DNA of 64,000 nt from positions 26,652,201 to 26,716,200 of the forward strand of contig OX392527.1 of NCBI GenBank assembly GCA_947623455.1, given 5' to 3'. Positions 37,134 through 47,951 of the stretch are shown here, piece after piece. Under the pieces are notes generated by a model. That model made no database searches and was not told the origin of the DNA. It was given only the letters and a program-made list of their open reading frames with translations. Source of the DNA: Mimachlamys varia (taxonomy: Eukaryota; Mollusca; Bivalvia; Pectinida; Pectinidae). Every line of letters starts with the position of its first letter. Positions within the stretch are counted from its first letter, which is position 1. A program made the translations under genes and the position numbers.

Positions 37134-38974
37134 GTGAGTAATTACTATGTATATTACCTTGAAGTCACTTGGCAAGCCGATATGCCAGAATTGTCAATTT
37201 ATTAGAAGTACTATGTAAATGCTTAGAGGCGGCGTCTCATCGGTAGACACTTTATTTCGAAATAGTCGACGGATAATTACCCTTTTCTGTAGAAAGGCAG
37301 GTGCCCAGCAAGGCAGTCTACCCAAACAGTTTGGCACAATAGATAAATGGAATTGCATGGTTTTATTTTGGACGAGGAATACTGTAATGCTTGGCTGACA
37401 AATAGGTAAACAGTAAATATATGACACAGCTGAATTTGTAACGTAATTAAATCAACACTTCAACGATACGTCAAACGGCGTCAGCTGCGTCACACAACCG
37501 ACACCAAACTTACTAAAAGGATTAGGAATTTCACCCAGGTGGAAACATGTCCGGCCTACAGGTGGTGATAATAAGGCACAGTGTAAACAGGGCTCAACCC
37601 CTTCGTGACCTGTCTGTCTTGGCACGATGTCACGTTGCCTACATACGTATTCACATGATTTGATAACCCTGTCATTGTTATGTTAATAAATGAAAAACAA
37701 ATTCAATTGTTTAGGTATGGCCATCTCGTAACTACATACAAAGGACACCTGGGGGACCATATGGCGGTCGTCAGTTGATGCAACCAATTGTCTTTACATT
37801 ACACGCTAAATGATACTGCATACGCATGCCAGTTTCCCCACTTTAGTTAACATCAGTAATTATACATGTCAAGGTCTTCGCTTGTCAATGTAGACGATTA
37901 TAATTAACGCCTGATATATTTAACGCTTAATAAAACATTATACTGCACCTTATAAGCACTTGGAACAAGACATCACCAGCACTTCACAAGTTTAACTTAA
38001 TCATACTACACAATAGAAGTGCTCTAGGGAAAGATCCATGCATAGTATAGAACAAACAAATCGCCAAAACTTACACTTTGCTTATGTTCAATTTCATTTT
38101 TTCCAACTCAGAATGACTGATCGAATCAAGAGAAACAGATGAAGGCAATCGCCCAACACAGATTAACTAGTATTATATCGAAGGCTGGGTGTCAATAAAT
38201 GAATTCGATAATACCCAGACATTCTGGAAGCGGTCAATCCCCTAGTTTGCTGTCGGGGCTGTTTCTGATCCGTACGGCACACAACATTACTGTTTATGTT
38301 TCAGTTACACAACAATGATTCTATACATGGCCTGTTTTTACTGGTGTCTGGTGTCGAAACAAAGGTGTCCCCCTTTCAAAGAAGATATTGTGGTATCTTG
38401 TCATGTGGGAGTGGCCTGGATGAAACAGCTATACTTTAATTTTGCCTATTCCCCCAATGTTAAACTTTTTCAGGTTATATCGTATAACCCCAAAAATAAG
38501 ACAACATAAAAGGTGATGACGTCAAATACCGCCATGTTTGGCGGGGTATTTTGTAATCAAACTTCTGATTGGTTGAAGCTGCTTGGCGGTGAATTTATGC
38601 ACATGGTTGTGTTTTTTGCAAAACCATTTGATTTTTGTCATAATTAATACCAAATCATTGTATAAGACATGGTTGTATAAGACCCATGTCTTATCTAATT
38701 ACATTGTATGTATGTTTAGAAATGAATTAAAAGGAATGATCAAAATTCATAAGGTTTATCCCGAAAAAAATATGTGTATTTTTTTTTTCATCAACCGCTA
38801 CGCGGATTTATGCAACATGCACACTTTTTTCCGGAATAAACCGTATAACCCTCAAAAAGTTACGATATACATGTATACCGAACAAACTGTGAGCACTTTT
38901 TTTTCGCATAAAAAAGTGCAGACGTTTTTTCGATATACAATGTATACCGTATAAACCTAAAACAAATGGTGGGC
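37134..38974. other. Stretch without a supported gene
   Basis: Near 38460-38960 several copies of a phrase like 'accgtataaac' or 'cgtataacccc' and hairpin-like T/A runs occur, suggesting decayed repeats. A 42-bp minus-strand exon-like segment at 38075-38116 is listed under rejected items. Confidence 0.4.
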
Positions 38975-39192
38975 ATTCATTCCATAAGTGAATCGCCATT
39001 CCATTTCTTGAAAATAACATCCCTGCTTCTCCAACCTATGGTGTTTACATGTCGCAGTTGATTCGATATTCTAGAGCTTTCTCTAAATATCGTGATTTTC
39101 ATGATCGATGTCGACTGCCAACAAACAAACTAACAAAATGATTCGAGAGATACAGGTTGATCAGAACTATGGGCAAGTTTTATGGTCGCCAT
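38975..39192 (+). pseudogene. RT retroelement fossil, copy F, left part
   Basis: One frame reads NNIPASPTYGVYMSQLIRYS, then RAFSKYRDFHDRCRLPTNKL, then a stop and FERYRLIRTMGKFYGRH. These are the C-terminal conserved blocks of the retroelement seen at 16969-17775. The element is cut at 39192 by the insertion that follows and resumes at 41589. Its 5' RT motifs are absent, so it was already truncated. Confidence 0.75.
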
Positions 39193-39567
39193 AGGCGGAT
39201 CCAGGATTTTGGGTTAGAGGGGGCGTGCATTTTTTTTTTCGGAAATGAACTTTTAGTATTAACAGTATTTTATATTCCAAAATTTTGATACAGTTGTTCA
39301 AAATAATAAAGTACATTTTTGTATATTGAACATCGGAAAACAAGCTGAAAGCTTATATAAATTCCTCTCCCCGGGAATATTACAAGCAATGTTATGATTG
39401 GCCGAACACACTTTTGCGTGTGGGGTGTTCGGCGTCCCATCCATATTGAGTTCACAACAACATTATAATATGCATCTTTGTTGTTCACACGAAGAGTGTT
39501 CGAAATTTTTTGCACGCACCGTATACTAGGGTATCATGTGATTTACGCGCATTAAACCAGTACGAAC

Positions 39568-40248
39568 CATAGGAACCTTAGACTTTGTTATAGCTAGTTT
39601 TGAACATAAACTAGGGTGTTTAGAGTAATTTTACACTTTTGGGGGTTTAGATCAATTTTCGATAAAAATGCCCCCTCAATGGTCATAAACGCTAAAGGGT
39701 GGAAAGCTTTAAAAACCTCCTAAATGCACATCAAATGTATTCTCCTTCCGTAAAAATAATCTCGATTTCCTCACAAAACACGCAAAATTTCATTGGATGC
39801 CTTTGTTAACAGGAAGACCGCCATCCATTGACAGCGAAAGGCTAGCGCGTGCAATGACGTCTAAACTCATTGCTATGCAGAAAGTGGCACGATAGCTAAC
39901 GAAAGACAAGGACATTTTGCGTGGGTTTTTTTGGGGGAAATCAAGATTATTTCTGCGGATGGAGGGTACATTTGGCGTGCATTCAGAGGTTTTTAGAATA
40001 AAAATTATCCATCTTTCCAACGGTACCAAGCAATTTTTCGTACCTCCTCTAGAGATGTGATTTTTGATGCAAGAAATGAAGATGGAGTCGATTTTTCGAG
40101 CTGGAAAGCGTTCCACCCTTTTGCCTTTATGATCATTGAGGGGGCATTTTTAGCGAAAATTGATATAAAACCCCAAAATGTGTAACATTACTCTAAACAC
40201 CTAAGGTTAGGTTCAAAACTAGCTGTAACAAATTCAAAGGTCCCTGTG
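39568..40248. mobile_element. 681-bp MITE with ~145-bp inverted repeats and 8-bp target duplication
   Basis: Perfect GTACGAAC lies immediately outside both ends (39560-39567 and 40249-40256). The ends are CATAGGAACC and, in reverse, CACAGGGACC. Inverted similarity continues for about 145 bp on each side, including GCTAGTTTTGAAC, GTGTTTAGAGTAA and AAAATGCCCCCTCAATG. An 8-bp duplication and CA-starting ends fit hAT- or P-like superfamilies; which one cannot be decided. A minus-strand frame at 39790-40116 (about 108 residues) lies in the loop and has no recognised domain. Confidence 0.92.
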
Positions 40249-40414
40249 GTACGAACAAGTTCACTGCTCATCCCTGTATTGTGTGTATAAATCATTACAA
40301 TCCACTAACCGGTTCCCTTACATATATTTTTCTAAATATTTCATTCTGGTCATGAATCGGTTGAAGATGCCTTTTACTCGGAAAGACTTGGGTCTGCGGT
40401 TTCCAACAAATTGA

Positions 40415-41165
40415 ACGTCAATAAAATCAAGTAAATCATTGAGAAAGACTCGCGTTATACGGTCAGACAACTAGAACAAATGACAATCTTGGGTTTAGCA
40501 TCTGTTCATTTCTTTCAGAAGAAAAATATCAAGGTTAGGAAAATAAGTGCTCGTTGTATCCCACATTTACTCACTGACGATAAGAAACGTACACGGGTAC
40601 AAATGACTAAGAGACTGCTGAAAAAGAACCTAAACGATCAGAAAAGGGGCATTTGATAGACTCATACTGGGTGATGAGACATTGGTGCTTTTTTATGAGC
40701 CTCAGAGGAAAGTTGACAATAGGATTTGGCTTTTAAACATGCCAAAATGTCAAGTATTGCTGAACGAACACTAACAGCAAAGAAGGTCTTATACGCGATA
40801 TTCTTTAGGAATAGTGGATAAATCATGCAAATTGCTGTTCGAAACGGTAAGGTGTATCTAGAAGCTTCAATAAGAATGAAGTTCTGTCCAGTTGTTACAT
40901 GGCAATGCCCAAGCCCACAAATCGGCAACTAACGTTTTTCTAAGTCGGAAAAGGTCAATGGCTTATACCACACCCTCCAATCAGCCCAGCCCTTGCCCCG
41001 TGTGATTGTTTTCCTCTTTCCGAAGCTAAACAAAAACCACATATCTGGTAGGAGATATAGTTCAAGAAGTGAGCTGAATCTGCAGTTTACCCGTTTCTGA
41101 TTAATGTACCCAAAGAATAGTATGACCATTGTTTCAAAAATTGGATTCTAACGGTGTCTTCAAGT
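40415..41165 (+). pseudogene. Mariner-family transposase pseudogene
   Basis: Transposases of this family cut and paste DNA using a D,D34D catalytic triad. Here the conserved blocks occur in order but in shifting frames: a DNA-binding-side block with KISARCIPHLLTDDKKRTRV (about 40530-40590), GDETLVLFYEP with the first aspartate at 40673, HGNAQAHKSA at about 40898 where the expected second aspartate is replaced by G, and APCDCF with the third aspartate at about 41004. A C-terminal VQKLDSNGV block follows. Several stops and frameshifts, a missing N-terminal third and the lost catalytic residue make it inactive. Confidence 0.85.
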
Positions 41166-41588
41166 TAAAGGTGAATATTTTTAAGGCAACTCGAAAAATA
41201 CATTCGAATTTTGATAAGCGTTTGCAAAAGTTTTCGAACACCCCTAGTATATCATCGTGTGATCGATATCAGCCTAATTGTGAGGAGAAAGAAATACGGA
41301 AGAAGTGGGGGAGGGGGTAGTTAATTGTTAGACGTACATTATATATTACATTAAAATACATTGTAATATATAAGAATTATAAACTATGTAAGTTTGATTT
41401 GGGGCGTAGCCCCGATTTTTTTTAGAAATATTTCTACCAAATATATGGTTCGCAATGCTATCTGATGATGAAATTCTTAGTTTTAATTCTTGGAAAAATT
41501 TGTCACTTGACAAATTTTAGGTGGCGCGCGTCGGGTGCGCCACCCCCCCCCCCCCCCCCCCCCCTCTGGATCCGCCTATGGTCGCCAT

Positions 41589-41858
41589 CTTTGTCTCATT
41601 GAGAAATATTCTGTATCTTTAAGTGATATGAAGATGGACGTTTTTGAGTATGCTCATTAGTGTATTATTTACTTGTTGTGATTGACAATGATACTCGGTT
41701 TTCATTTCGAGAACTTGATATTTACTTTGATGTGACAAAGATTTACATGACGAATTTTACAAGGGTCTCCATGTAAATCTTTCCTTTGTTCATATTTTGC
41801 CCCTGGTTTAATCGATTTTGAGATCGGATTATGATTTTGTTGACGCTTCAGTATTCTC
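41589..41858 (+). mobile_element. RT retroelement fossil, copy F, right part (3' end)
   Basis: Continues the retroelement after the insertion. It carries 'ctttgtctcattgagaaata', 'gagtatgctcattagtgtat', 'tgtgacaaagatttacatga' and 'tggtttaatcgattttgaga', all present in reverse in copies A-C. It ends near 41858 ('acgcttcagtattctctaat'). Confidence 0.75.
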
Positions 41859-42271
41859 TAATCTATCTTTTATCCTCAACAGCCACCTTCTACCGGTGCA
41901 AGTTAGCGACATACAGATGGTTTTTTTTAATTTTTTCTTCCTTGCTTTTTTCACCATTTGGTTGTCAGCAAGACTACGCGATAACCGATACTTAGCACGA
42001 CATTATAAGGAGCGCGCATTTGTTTATTGCTAATGAAGCACGTAACCACGTGACCTTCAAAGAATCAAACATTCCCTCTCTCGACTACGTAATGCTTTTA
42101 ATTATAGAGTGTTACATAATTATGTATATTGTCACGTTATACGATTCTGAGGCGTAGAGGAAGAGCTTATGCGTAACTTGCGCTAGATGAACTAACTATA
42201 ATTGGTAAACACCGGTTTTGCGTCACATAATCGTTCCTGTTTATACATCGTAACAAGACGTGTAGAGAAGC
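41859..42271. other. Non-coding stretch
   Basis: No supported gene is seen between the retroelement end and the 39-bp array. Confidence 0.5.
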
Positions 42272-43575
42272 AGCTATACCACAAAGTTGTCGATATTTCT
42301 ATTACAAAGCAGCTATACCCTAAAGTTGTCCATATTTCTATTACAAAGCAGCTATACCACAAAGTTGTCGATATTTCTATTACAAAGCAGCTATACCCTA
42401 AAGTTGTCGATATTTCTATTACCAAGCAGCTATACCACAAAGTTGTCGATATTCTATTACAAAGCAGCTATACCACAAACTTGTCGATATTTCTATAACA
42501 AAGCAGCTATACCACAAAGTTGTCGATAGTTCTATTACAAAGCAGCTATACCACAAACTTGTCGATATTTCTATAACAAAGCAGCTATACCCTAAAGTTG
42601 TCGATATTTCTATAACAAAGCAGCTATACCACAAAGTTGTCGAAATTTGTATTACAAAGCAGCTATACCACAAAGTTGTCGATATTTATATTACATAGCA
42701 GCTATACCACAAAGTAGTCGATAATTGTATTACAAAGCAGCTATACCACAAAGTTGTCGATATTTCTATTACAAAGCAGATGTACCCTAAAGTTTTCCAT
42801 ATATACTACAAAGCAGCTATACCCTAAAGTTGTCCATATTTCTATTACAAAGCAGCTATACCACAAAATTGTCGATATTTCTATTACAAAGCAGCTATAC
42901 CACAAAGTTGTCGATATTTCTATACAAAGCAGCTATACCCTAAAGTTGTCCATATTTCTATTACAAAGCAGCTATACCCTAAAGTTGTCCATATTTCTAT
43001 TACAAAGCAGCTATATCACAACGTTGTCGATATTTCTATTACAAAGCAGCTATACCACAAAGTTGTCGATATTTCTATTACAAAGCAGCTATACCACAAA
43101 GTTGTCGATATTTCTATTACAAAGCAGCTATTACCCAAAGTTGTCGATATTTCTATTACAAAGCAGCTATACCACAAAGTTGTCGATATTTCTATTACAA
43201 AGCAGCTATACCCTAGATTGTCAGGGCAGCTATACCACAAAGTTGTCGATATTTCTATTACAAAGCAGCTATACCCTAGATTGTCAGGGCAGCTATACCA
43301 CAAAGTTGTCGATATTTCTATTACAAAGCAGCTATACCACAAAGTTGTCGATATTTCTTTTACAAAGCAGCTATACCCTAGATTGTCAGGGCAGCTATAC
43401 CACAAAGTTGTCGATATTTCTATTACAAAGCAGCTATTACCCAAAGTTGTCGATATTTCTATTACAAAGCAGCTATACCACAAAGTTGTCGATATTTCTA
43501 TTACAAAGCAGCTATACCCTAGATTGTCAGGGCAGCTATACCACAAAGTTGTCGATATTTCTATTACCAAAAAAC
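42272..43575. repeat. Minisatellite, 39-bp unit, about 33 copies, with a 24-bp short variant
   Basis: Units: 'cagctataccacaaagttgt' plus 'cgatatttctattacaaag'. Subtypes have ACCCTAAAG or ACCACAAAC. From 43203 a 24-bp variant (CAGCTATACCCTAGATTGTC plus AGGG) is interspersed. 39 and 24 are both multiples of three and lack stops, so frames of 100-281 residues stay open on both strands (for example 42754-43599 on plus and 43016-43711 on minus). These are repeat artefacts, not genes, unless transcription shows otherwise. Confidence 0.97.
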
Positions 43576-43678
43576 TATAAATGTATACTAGTACAGTAAA
43601 TGAAATAGATAGAAGAATTGTAACATTATGGCGATTAACAATGATCGACTCAAAATGAGTGATAAACTCGGTACAATT

Positions 43679-44085
43679 GACCTCTTTCACGAACAATGGG
43701 ATTTTGCCCACGACCCGATTTAATGCAAACTAATATCATCCCAGCAAACTCTCCTGAAACAGTGTTTAAAAAATCCAAATGTCCATGGGGCCTGAACTAT
43801 GAACTTCTTTGTGACGTTTTGTAAGGGAGTGTGACAAGGTTCAGAAATGGCTCCATAACGAAGACAAGGAATTATCACACAGAAACATATAATCTCTTAT
43901 TTTGTTCATAAGAACCTGCTCGACATTTTAAAATACCATATATGGATAAATGTGACGCATACGAAAAATTACGCACATTGAAATACACGAAAAAACTCAG
44001 GAGAGTATGCTGGGATGGTATACATGACACTTACTTTTGATTAAATCGGGTCGTGGGCAAAATCCCACTGTTCGTGAAAGAGGTC
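43679..44085. mobile_element. 407-bp inverted-repeat element
   Basis: GACCTCTTTCACGAACA followed by TGGGATTTTGCCCACGACCC and GATTTAAT at the left is mirrored at the right end with one mismatch in the first ~45 bp. Similarity resumes inward (CATCCCAGCA...ACTCTCCTGA). No target duplication was identified. A small minus-strand frame crosses the right arm and is not supported as a gene. Confidence 0.8.
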
Positions 44086-44141
44086 CTTTCTATACCTTCA
44101 ATTGATACATATTGGAAGATTACACAACACTTAATGTACAC

Positions 44142-44286
44142 GTTTTCAGTCAATAATCGATATAGTTTTTCTGTGGTTTTGCGACCAACCTGGCGAACCG
44201 CTCCCCGTGGCATTCGGCCTTTGCAAATAGTTCACCAGGTTGGTCGCAATACTTCGGGAAAAACAGTTTTGACTATTGACTGAAAA
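44142..44286. mobile_element. 145-bp foldback element
   Basis: The left arm (TTTTCAGTCAATA...TTGCGACCAACCTGGCGAAC) is mirrored by the right arm (GTTCACCAGGTTGGTCGCAA...TATTGACTGAAAA), with a ~29-bp G/C-richer loop. It lies 56 bp from the element at 43679-44085. Confidence 0.8.
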
Positions 44287-45774
44287 GTCTTGAGTTAACC
44301 ATTGTTTGAACTAATACATAATCTGCATTAATGTACAGGTGTCTACCTCCCAGGCTTTGAAGAACTAATCACTGACAGTTACGAACACCTGCCGCATGTG
44401 TAATATATACTGTCGATATACGACAAACTGTTACTCAGTAATTAAGTAACCTAGGTTTAGTACTGTTTGATGTTTCGTTTCATGACGTGTAGATCCTGTG
44501 TCGCACGTGACATGACGTCACGCTCCTCACCGTTGTTCTCTGTTAGTCCCCAGGACTAGGAATGCACCAGGACCAACGTCACTAATCCTGTTCTTGGCTT
44601 TAGAATGGTCTGATACAATCGTAACAATCAAACAAACGTAGATTGAGATCTGTAATTAGCTACATGTATGCGGAGTTTATTTCACTGTTTCTTGCATTTA
44701 ATGTCAGAATGAACGCAAATCGTTTTCAAACTTCATGTAATAAGAATGAAATCACTAAAAGCGTTCACACCGGCATGTGTTAATTAAATCTCTGTACATG
44801 TATAGGTATGTAACGTAATTATTGTTAGATATGCCTAGTCCATGTTGCGTATTTAAATCAATCCTAACACAGATGCCCGTGGATGGTATCCGAGAACAAG
44901 ATCATTGGATCACACATTGTTATAATTCACTTGCTTTCAGATTTGACCCTTCTCGAAATCGGATGTTGTTTAAATATAGACAAAACCTTGAATACAAAAT
45001 TAGTCAATATGTATCAAGTAAACATGAAGCTGACACAAAATGAATGGAGCAAATATGTAAAAGTAGATAGTTTTAAATTAAACCTGCCAGCAAGTCTTAG
45101 AGGGAAGCATATCAACCGAGAACACCAGGACAAGTACTACGGCCACGCTCACCTATACTAGCACTTTGCCAAGATTGCAAATTAAAAGAGGTGGCGTCAT
45201 CACTGGCTCATGAACGAGCTTCCATGAAAAGGCGCTAGACGTGCATGATTAAATTTACGACTTGATGGCACCAGTAACCTGTCCCAGAGGAAATGGGGAG
45301 TGTCAGGATGACCCGGTACAGGGGCGCCGGCAGGGAGGGGGAAGGCAGGGCCGCGAAGGGTAGTTAACCCGTCACACGAAATGTGATTGGACAGGTTCCA
45401 TTAACATTGGACAAAGATGGCTGAATAAGGCAGATATACAACTCTCAGGGGAGACAATCGCAGTACCCAAGACGTAACATTCCATACATTATCCAATTTC
45501 CATAGACAGAAGGCATAAATCTTCATTGAGTTTCGTTATCCCACGAGTATCGTAAAAACGTCGTATGATTACTGTGGGGTTTTAGCCTCGTGAGCTCGAT
45601 GTATACATTTCAATGGACGGATATTGAGAACAAACGTCGATCGCAACGATAGCTGACCGATGTGGAAAGAGGTTATCCTGATTAGGGCAATCGGGCAAAG
45701 TATCGTCCTAACTAATAATGGGTTAATGAGGACAAGAGTTGCCGTACAAATATATTTGTAGTTCGGTAATTAGG
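44287..45774. other. Stretch without a supported gene
   Basis: Open frames at 44822-45161 lack splice and domain support. A G-rich run (45322-45345) is unremarkable. Diverged 36-bp units of the next array may begin near 45680. Confidence 0.45.
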
Positions 45775-46200
45775 ACAAGGATCGTCCGTACCAAAAGCTC
45801 ATGTTATCAGGACAAGGATCGTCCGTACCAATAGTTTAGTATCCAGGACAGTGGTCGTCAGTACCAATAGTTTGATATTCAGGACAAGGATCGTCCGTAC
45901 CAATAGTTTGGTATCCGGGACAGTGGTCGTCCGTACTAATAGTTTGGTATCCAGGACAAGTATCGTCCGTACCAATAGTTTGGTATCCAGGACAATGACC
46001 GTCCGTACCAATAATTTGGTATCCAGGACAGTGGTCGTCCGTACTAATAGTTTGGTATCCAGGACAAGGATCGTCCGTACCAATAGTTTGGTATCCAGGA
46101 CAATGATCGTCCGTACCAATTGCTCGGTAATCAGGACAATGATCGTCCGTATCAATAGCTCGGTTATCAGGCCAAGGATCGTCCGTATCAATGCTACTAG
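45775..46200. repeat. Minisatellite, 36-bp unit, about 12 copies
   Basis: Units: 'accaatagtttggtatccag' plus 'gacaaggatcgtccgt'. Outlying diverged units extend on both sides. Because 36 is a multiple of three, frames of about 135 residues stay open on both strands with 12-residue periods (for example DDHCPGYQTIGT on minus). These are artefacts. Confidence 0.96.
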
Positions 46201-46555
46201 TTCCATATTCAGGGGTTGTTCTGATTGGGAAATTTCGGTAAAGTGTCATCCTTGCTAAAGCATTGGGTATTCAGGTCAAAGGTTGCCCGTTTACGTACTA
46301 CGGTAATGAGTACGTCGGACAAAGGTCACCCATATGTACTGTAGTTCTGTATTGAGATTTGATTATATATTGTTTAACGTTCCATTACAAGGGCCGTCCG
46401 TACCAGTATAAGGGTAATTCCTCATTGATTATTGCTGATTTATGAGTATTTCCAGTTAGATATAGGTCGCTGTGTTGATGGTGAGATGATGCAGACATAA
46501 GACTGGAAAGAAATCCGTCGTGCGGTAGTTATTTAATCGATTGGATATCACTTAC
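46201..46555. other. Non-coding stretch; possible 3' UTR or intron of the minus-strand receptor gene
   Basis: A strong donor-like GTAAGTGATA on minus lies at 46555 and below, six bases after the candidate stop codon at 46562-46564. The 3' UTR may therefore be spliced. Confidence 0.3.
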
Positions 46556-46561
46556 CAATAT

Positions 46562-46652
46562 CTATACGTAAAACATATCATTTGTCTCCGACGATTTCTT
46601 CAGATTTGTTGAAACATCAAGTGTAGCCGGTAATTTTGTATTCCTGATTGCA
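46562..46652 (-). CDS. Candidate C-terminal exon of the receptor-like protein
   Basis: On minus, a good pyrimidine tract (CGTTCCTTCTCCCTCG, about 20 bases before) and TTGTTCAG form an acceptor ending at 46653. The exon enters in phase 2: one base (T) completes the AG left by the exon at 48287, giving Ser. Then come 29 codons from AIRNTKLPATLDVS to SSETNDMFYV and a TAG stop at 46562-46564. It is the only one of the three frames that stays open, and it is the one the upstream exon demands. The end FYV resembles a hydrophobic (class II-like) PDZ ligand, which is inference. The intron between the two exons would be about 1.6 kb and contains the MITE at 47383-47951. Confidence 0.5.
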
Positions 46653-47382
46653 CTGAACAATGATATCGTCACGAGGGAGAAGGAACGTTTAGATGGATAA
46701 AGAGGTATAATTCGAACAAAAATTCCTCCTTACTACAAAACTGATATAACACAGAAAATGAGCCGTTCAATAAAAACGATATAGCACAACGACAATTAAC
46801 GTGAAATACTAGTACTATTGTGACGTCATATATAAATAATTTAATCGTGTTTGAAACAAGCTTTTTCATTGGTTTAAAAAATCATTTATCAGCCCATAAC
46901 GTAACTTGCCGTTTATAACGTTGCTTTTGATTGGCTGATGCAGTAGCGTATTAATTTGTAAGAGAAAAGAGTCCATCAATAAAGTGAATTTTCGCAGGGT
47001 TTATATTAAATTATAAGGATTTACTTGAATCCATTTTTTATGTTATGGGGTTATAACACAAAAAGGGTACACTCCCTTTTTTTGTGTTATACCCCCATAG
47101 CATAACAAAAAGATTCAAGTTAATCCTTAAATGATGTCACGTCTTTGTACTTGACGTCACGCCAGTGCATCAGTAGTGAAAAATGAGGCTTCTGTTATAA
47201 AGAAGGATCATTGACAATACACAAGTAAGTTATTGATACAATAAATAGAATCAAACACTATTGTTCAAGTAATATTTCAGTAACCGAAGTCGTTAATTAA
47301 TTTCATAATTAATGCAAAATATTTCATGATCTCTCTTTTTAGATCACGAATGTATTTATGGCAATTTGTTTCGTTTCACTAC
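46653..47382 (-). other. Putative intron of the receptor-like gene, lower part
   Basis: Lies between the two receptor exons. It contains the hairpin at 47014-47129 and AT-rich sequence with several GACGTCA palindromes (for example near 46821 and 47151). No exon is seen. Confidence 0.4.
47014..47129. mobile_element. 116-bp foldback hairpin
   Basis: The left arm TAAGGATTTACTTGAATCC...ATGTTATGGGGTTATAACAC is mirrored by GTGTTATACCCCCATAGCAT...GATTCAAGTTAATCCTTA. Arms are about 50 bp around a 12-base loop. The palindrome is near-perfect. Confidence 0.8.
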
Positions 47383-47951
47383 CAATCTGATAAAAATACA
47401 GATCCTCACTATTACTATCGTGTGTAGGATCTGACAGCGACCAGAAGAAGGTCATTTGCAGATGACCTTTATTATTTCCTTATCTAGGAAATGAACGGCC
47501 AATCAAAATGTACCTTTTAAACGGTGTTTGATAGACGAACAAAAATGGCGGCGGATCGAAGCGAAGATGAGAAAATCATTCAGGGCGTTATATAACATTT
47601 TGATTAGTATATTTCTTGATAATTTCTTTACCTTCAGTTGTTATTTCTTTTCGGACAAACGAAAAACTACAAATTAAACAGATAATGTCTAAATAGAACA
47701 CACGCCTTAGCGTAGAGCCCGATGAACTTGGCGCCGCCATTTTTGTATACGGTCGTTCGGGGTTTCTCGCTACTTTACTCTGGTTAACGACAAGTGTAGA
47801 AACAAATCGAAATTTGCTCTTCACTTTCAGAATCTGGTTAGCAGCGATTTGATTGGTGAATACAAAGGTCATCTGCACATGACCTTCTACTGGTCGCTGT
47901 CATATCCTACACACGATAGTAATAGCGAGGATCTGTATTTTAATCAGATTG
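47383..47951. mobile_element. 569-bp MITE with ~90-bp inverted repeats and 9-bp target duplication
   Basis: TTTCACTAC flanks both ends exactly (47374-47382 and 47952-47960). The ends begin CAATCTGATAAAAATACAG (left) and, in reverse, CAATCTGATTAAAATACAG. Similarity runs for about 90 bp, including ACTATCGTGTGTAGGAT and AGATGACCTTT. A 9-bp duplication with long inverted repeats fits Mutator-like (MULE) non-autonomous elements. The minus-strand frame at 47588-47878 has no recognised domain. The element sits inside the proposed receptor intron. Confidence 0.93.

Larger units (their letters stand above)
39493..41244 (+). mobile_element. Mariner-family transposon copy, interrupted
   Basis: The terminal inverted repeats GAGTGTTCGAAATTTTTTGC (left, from 39494) and the reverse complement of GCAAAAGTTTTCGAACACCC (right, to 41244) match with few differences. 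TA follows the right end; the left flank is GA, probably a mutated TA. The decayed transposase lies at about 40415-41165. The 681-bp element at 39568-40248 is inserted between the left end and the coding part. Confidence 0.75.
39193..41577. mobile_element. 2.4-kb DNA element with AGGCGGATCCAG ends, inserted in the RT fossil
   Basis: The left end AGGCGGATCCAG (39193-39204) is repeated in reverse complement as CTGGATCCGCCT (41566-41577). ATGGTCGCCAT flanks it on both sides (39182-39192 and 41578-41588) and was a single site in the interrupted retroelement. Because this flank is itself partly self-complementary, the true target duplication could be 5, 7, 9 or 11 bp, so the superfamily is uncertain. 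A 22-base C run lies just inside the right end. The element contains a mariner copy and, inside that, a second inverted-repeat element; its own coding capacity is not visible. Confidence 0.8.

Noticed and set aside
38075..38116. 42-bp minus-strand exon-like segment (HSELEKMKLNISK)
   Set aside because: Good acceptor and donor, but it is very short, lies downstream of a candidate stop codon for the only minus-strand gene seen, and such pairs are expected by chance in AT-rich DNA.
39790..40116. 108-codon minus frame inside the 681-bp MITE
   Set aside because: No recognised domain; the element is too short to encode a transposase, and its other copies are unknown. Kept only as part of the element description.
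42754..43599. 281-codon plus-strand open frame with 13-residue periods
   Set aside because: It lies entirely in the 39-bp minisatellite; other frames and the opposite strand are equally open, and there is no promoter, signal or domain.
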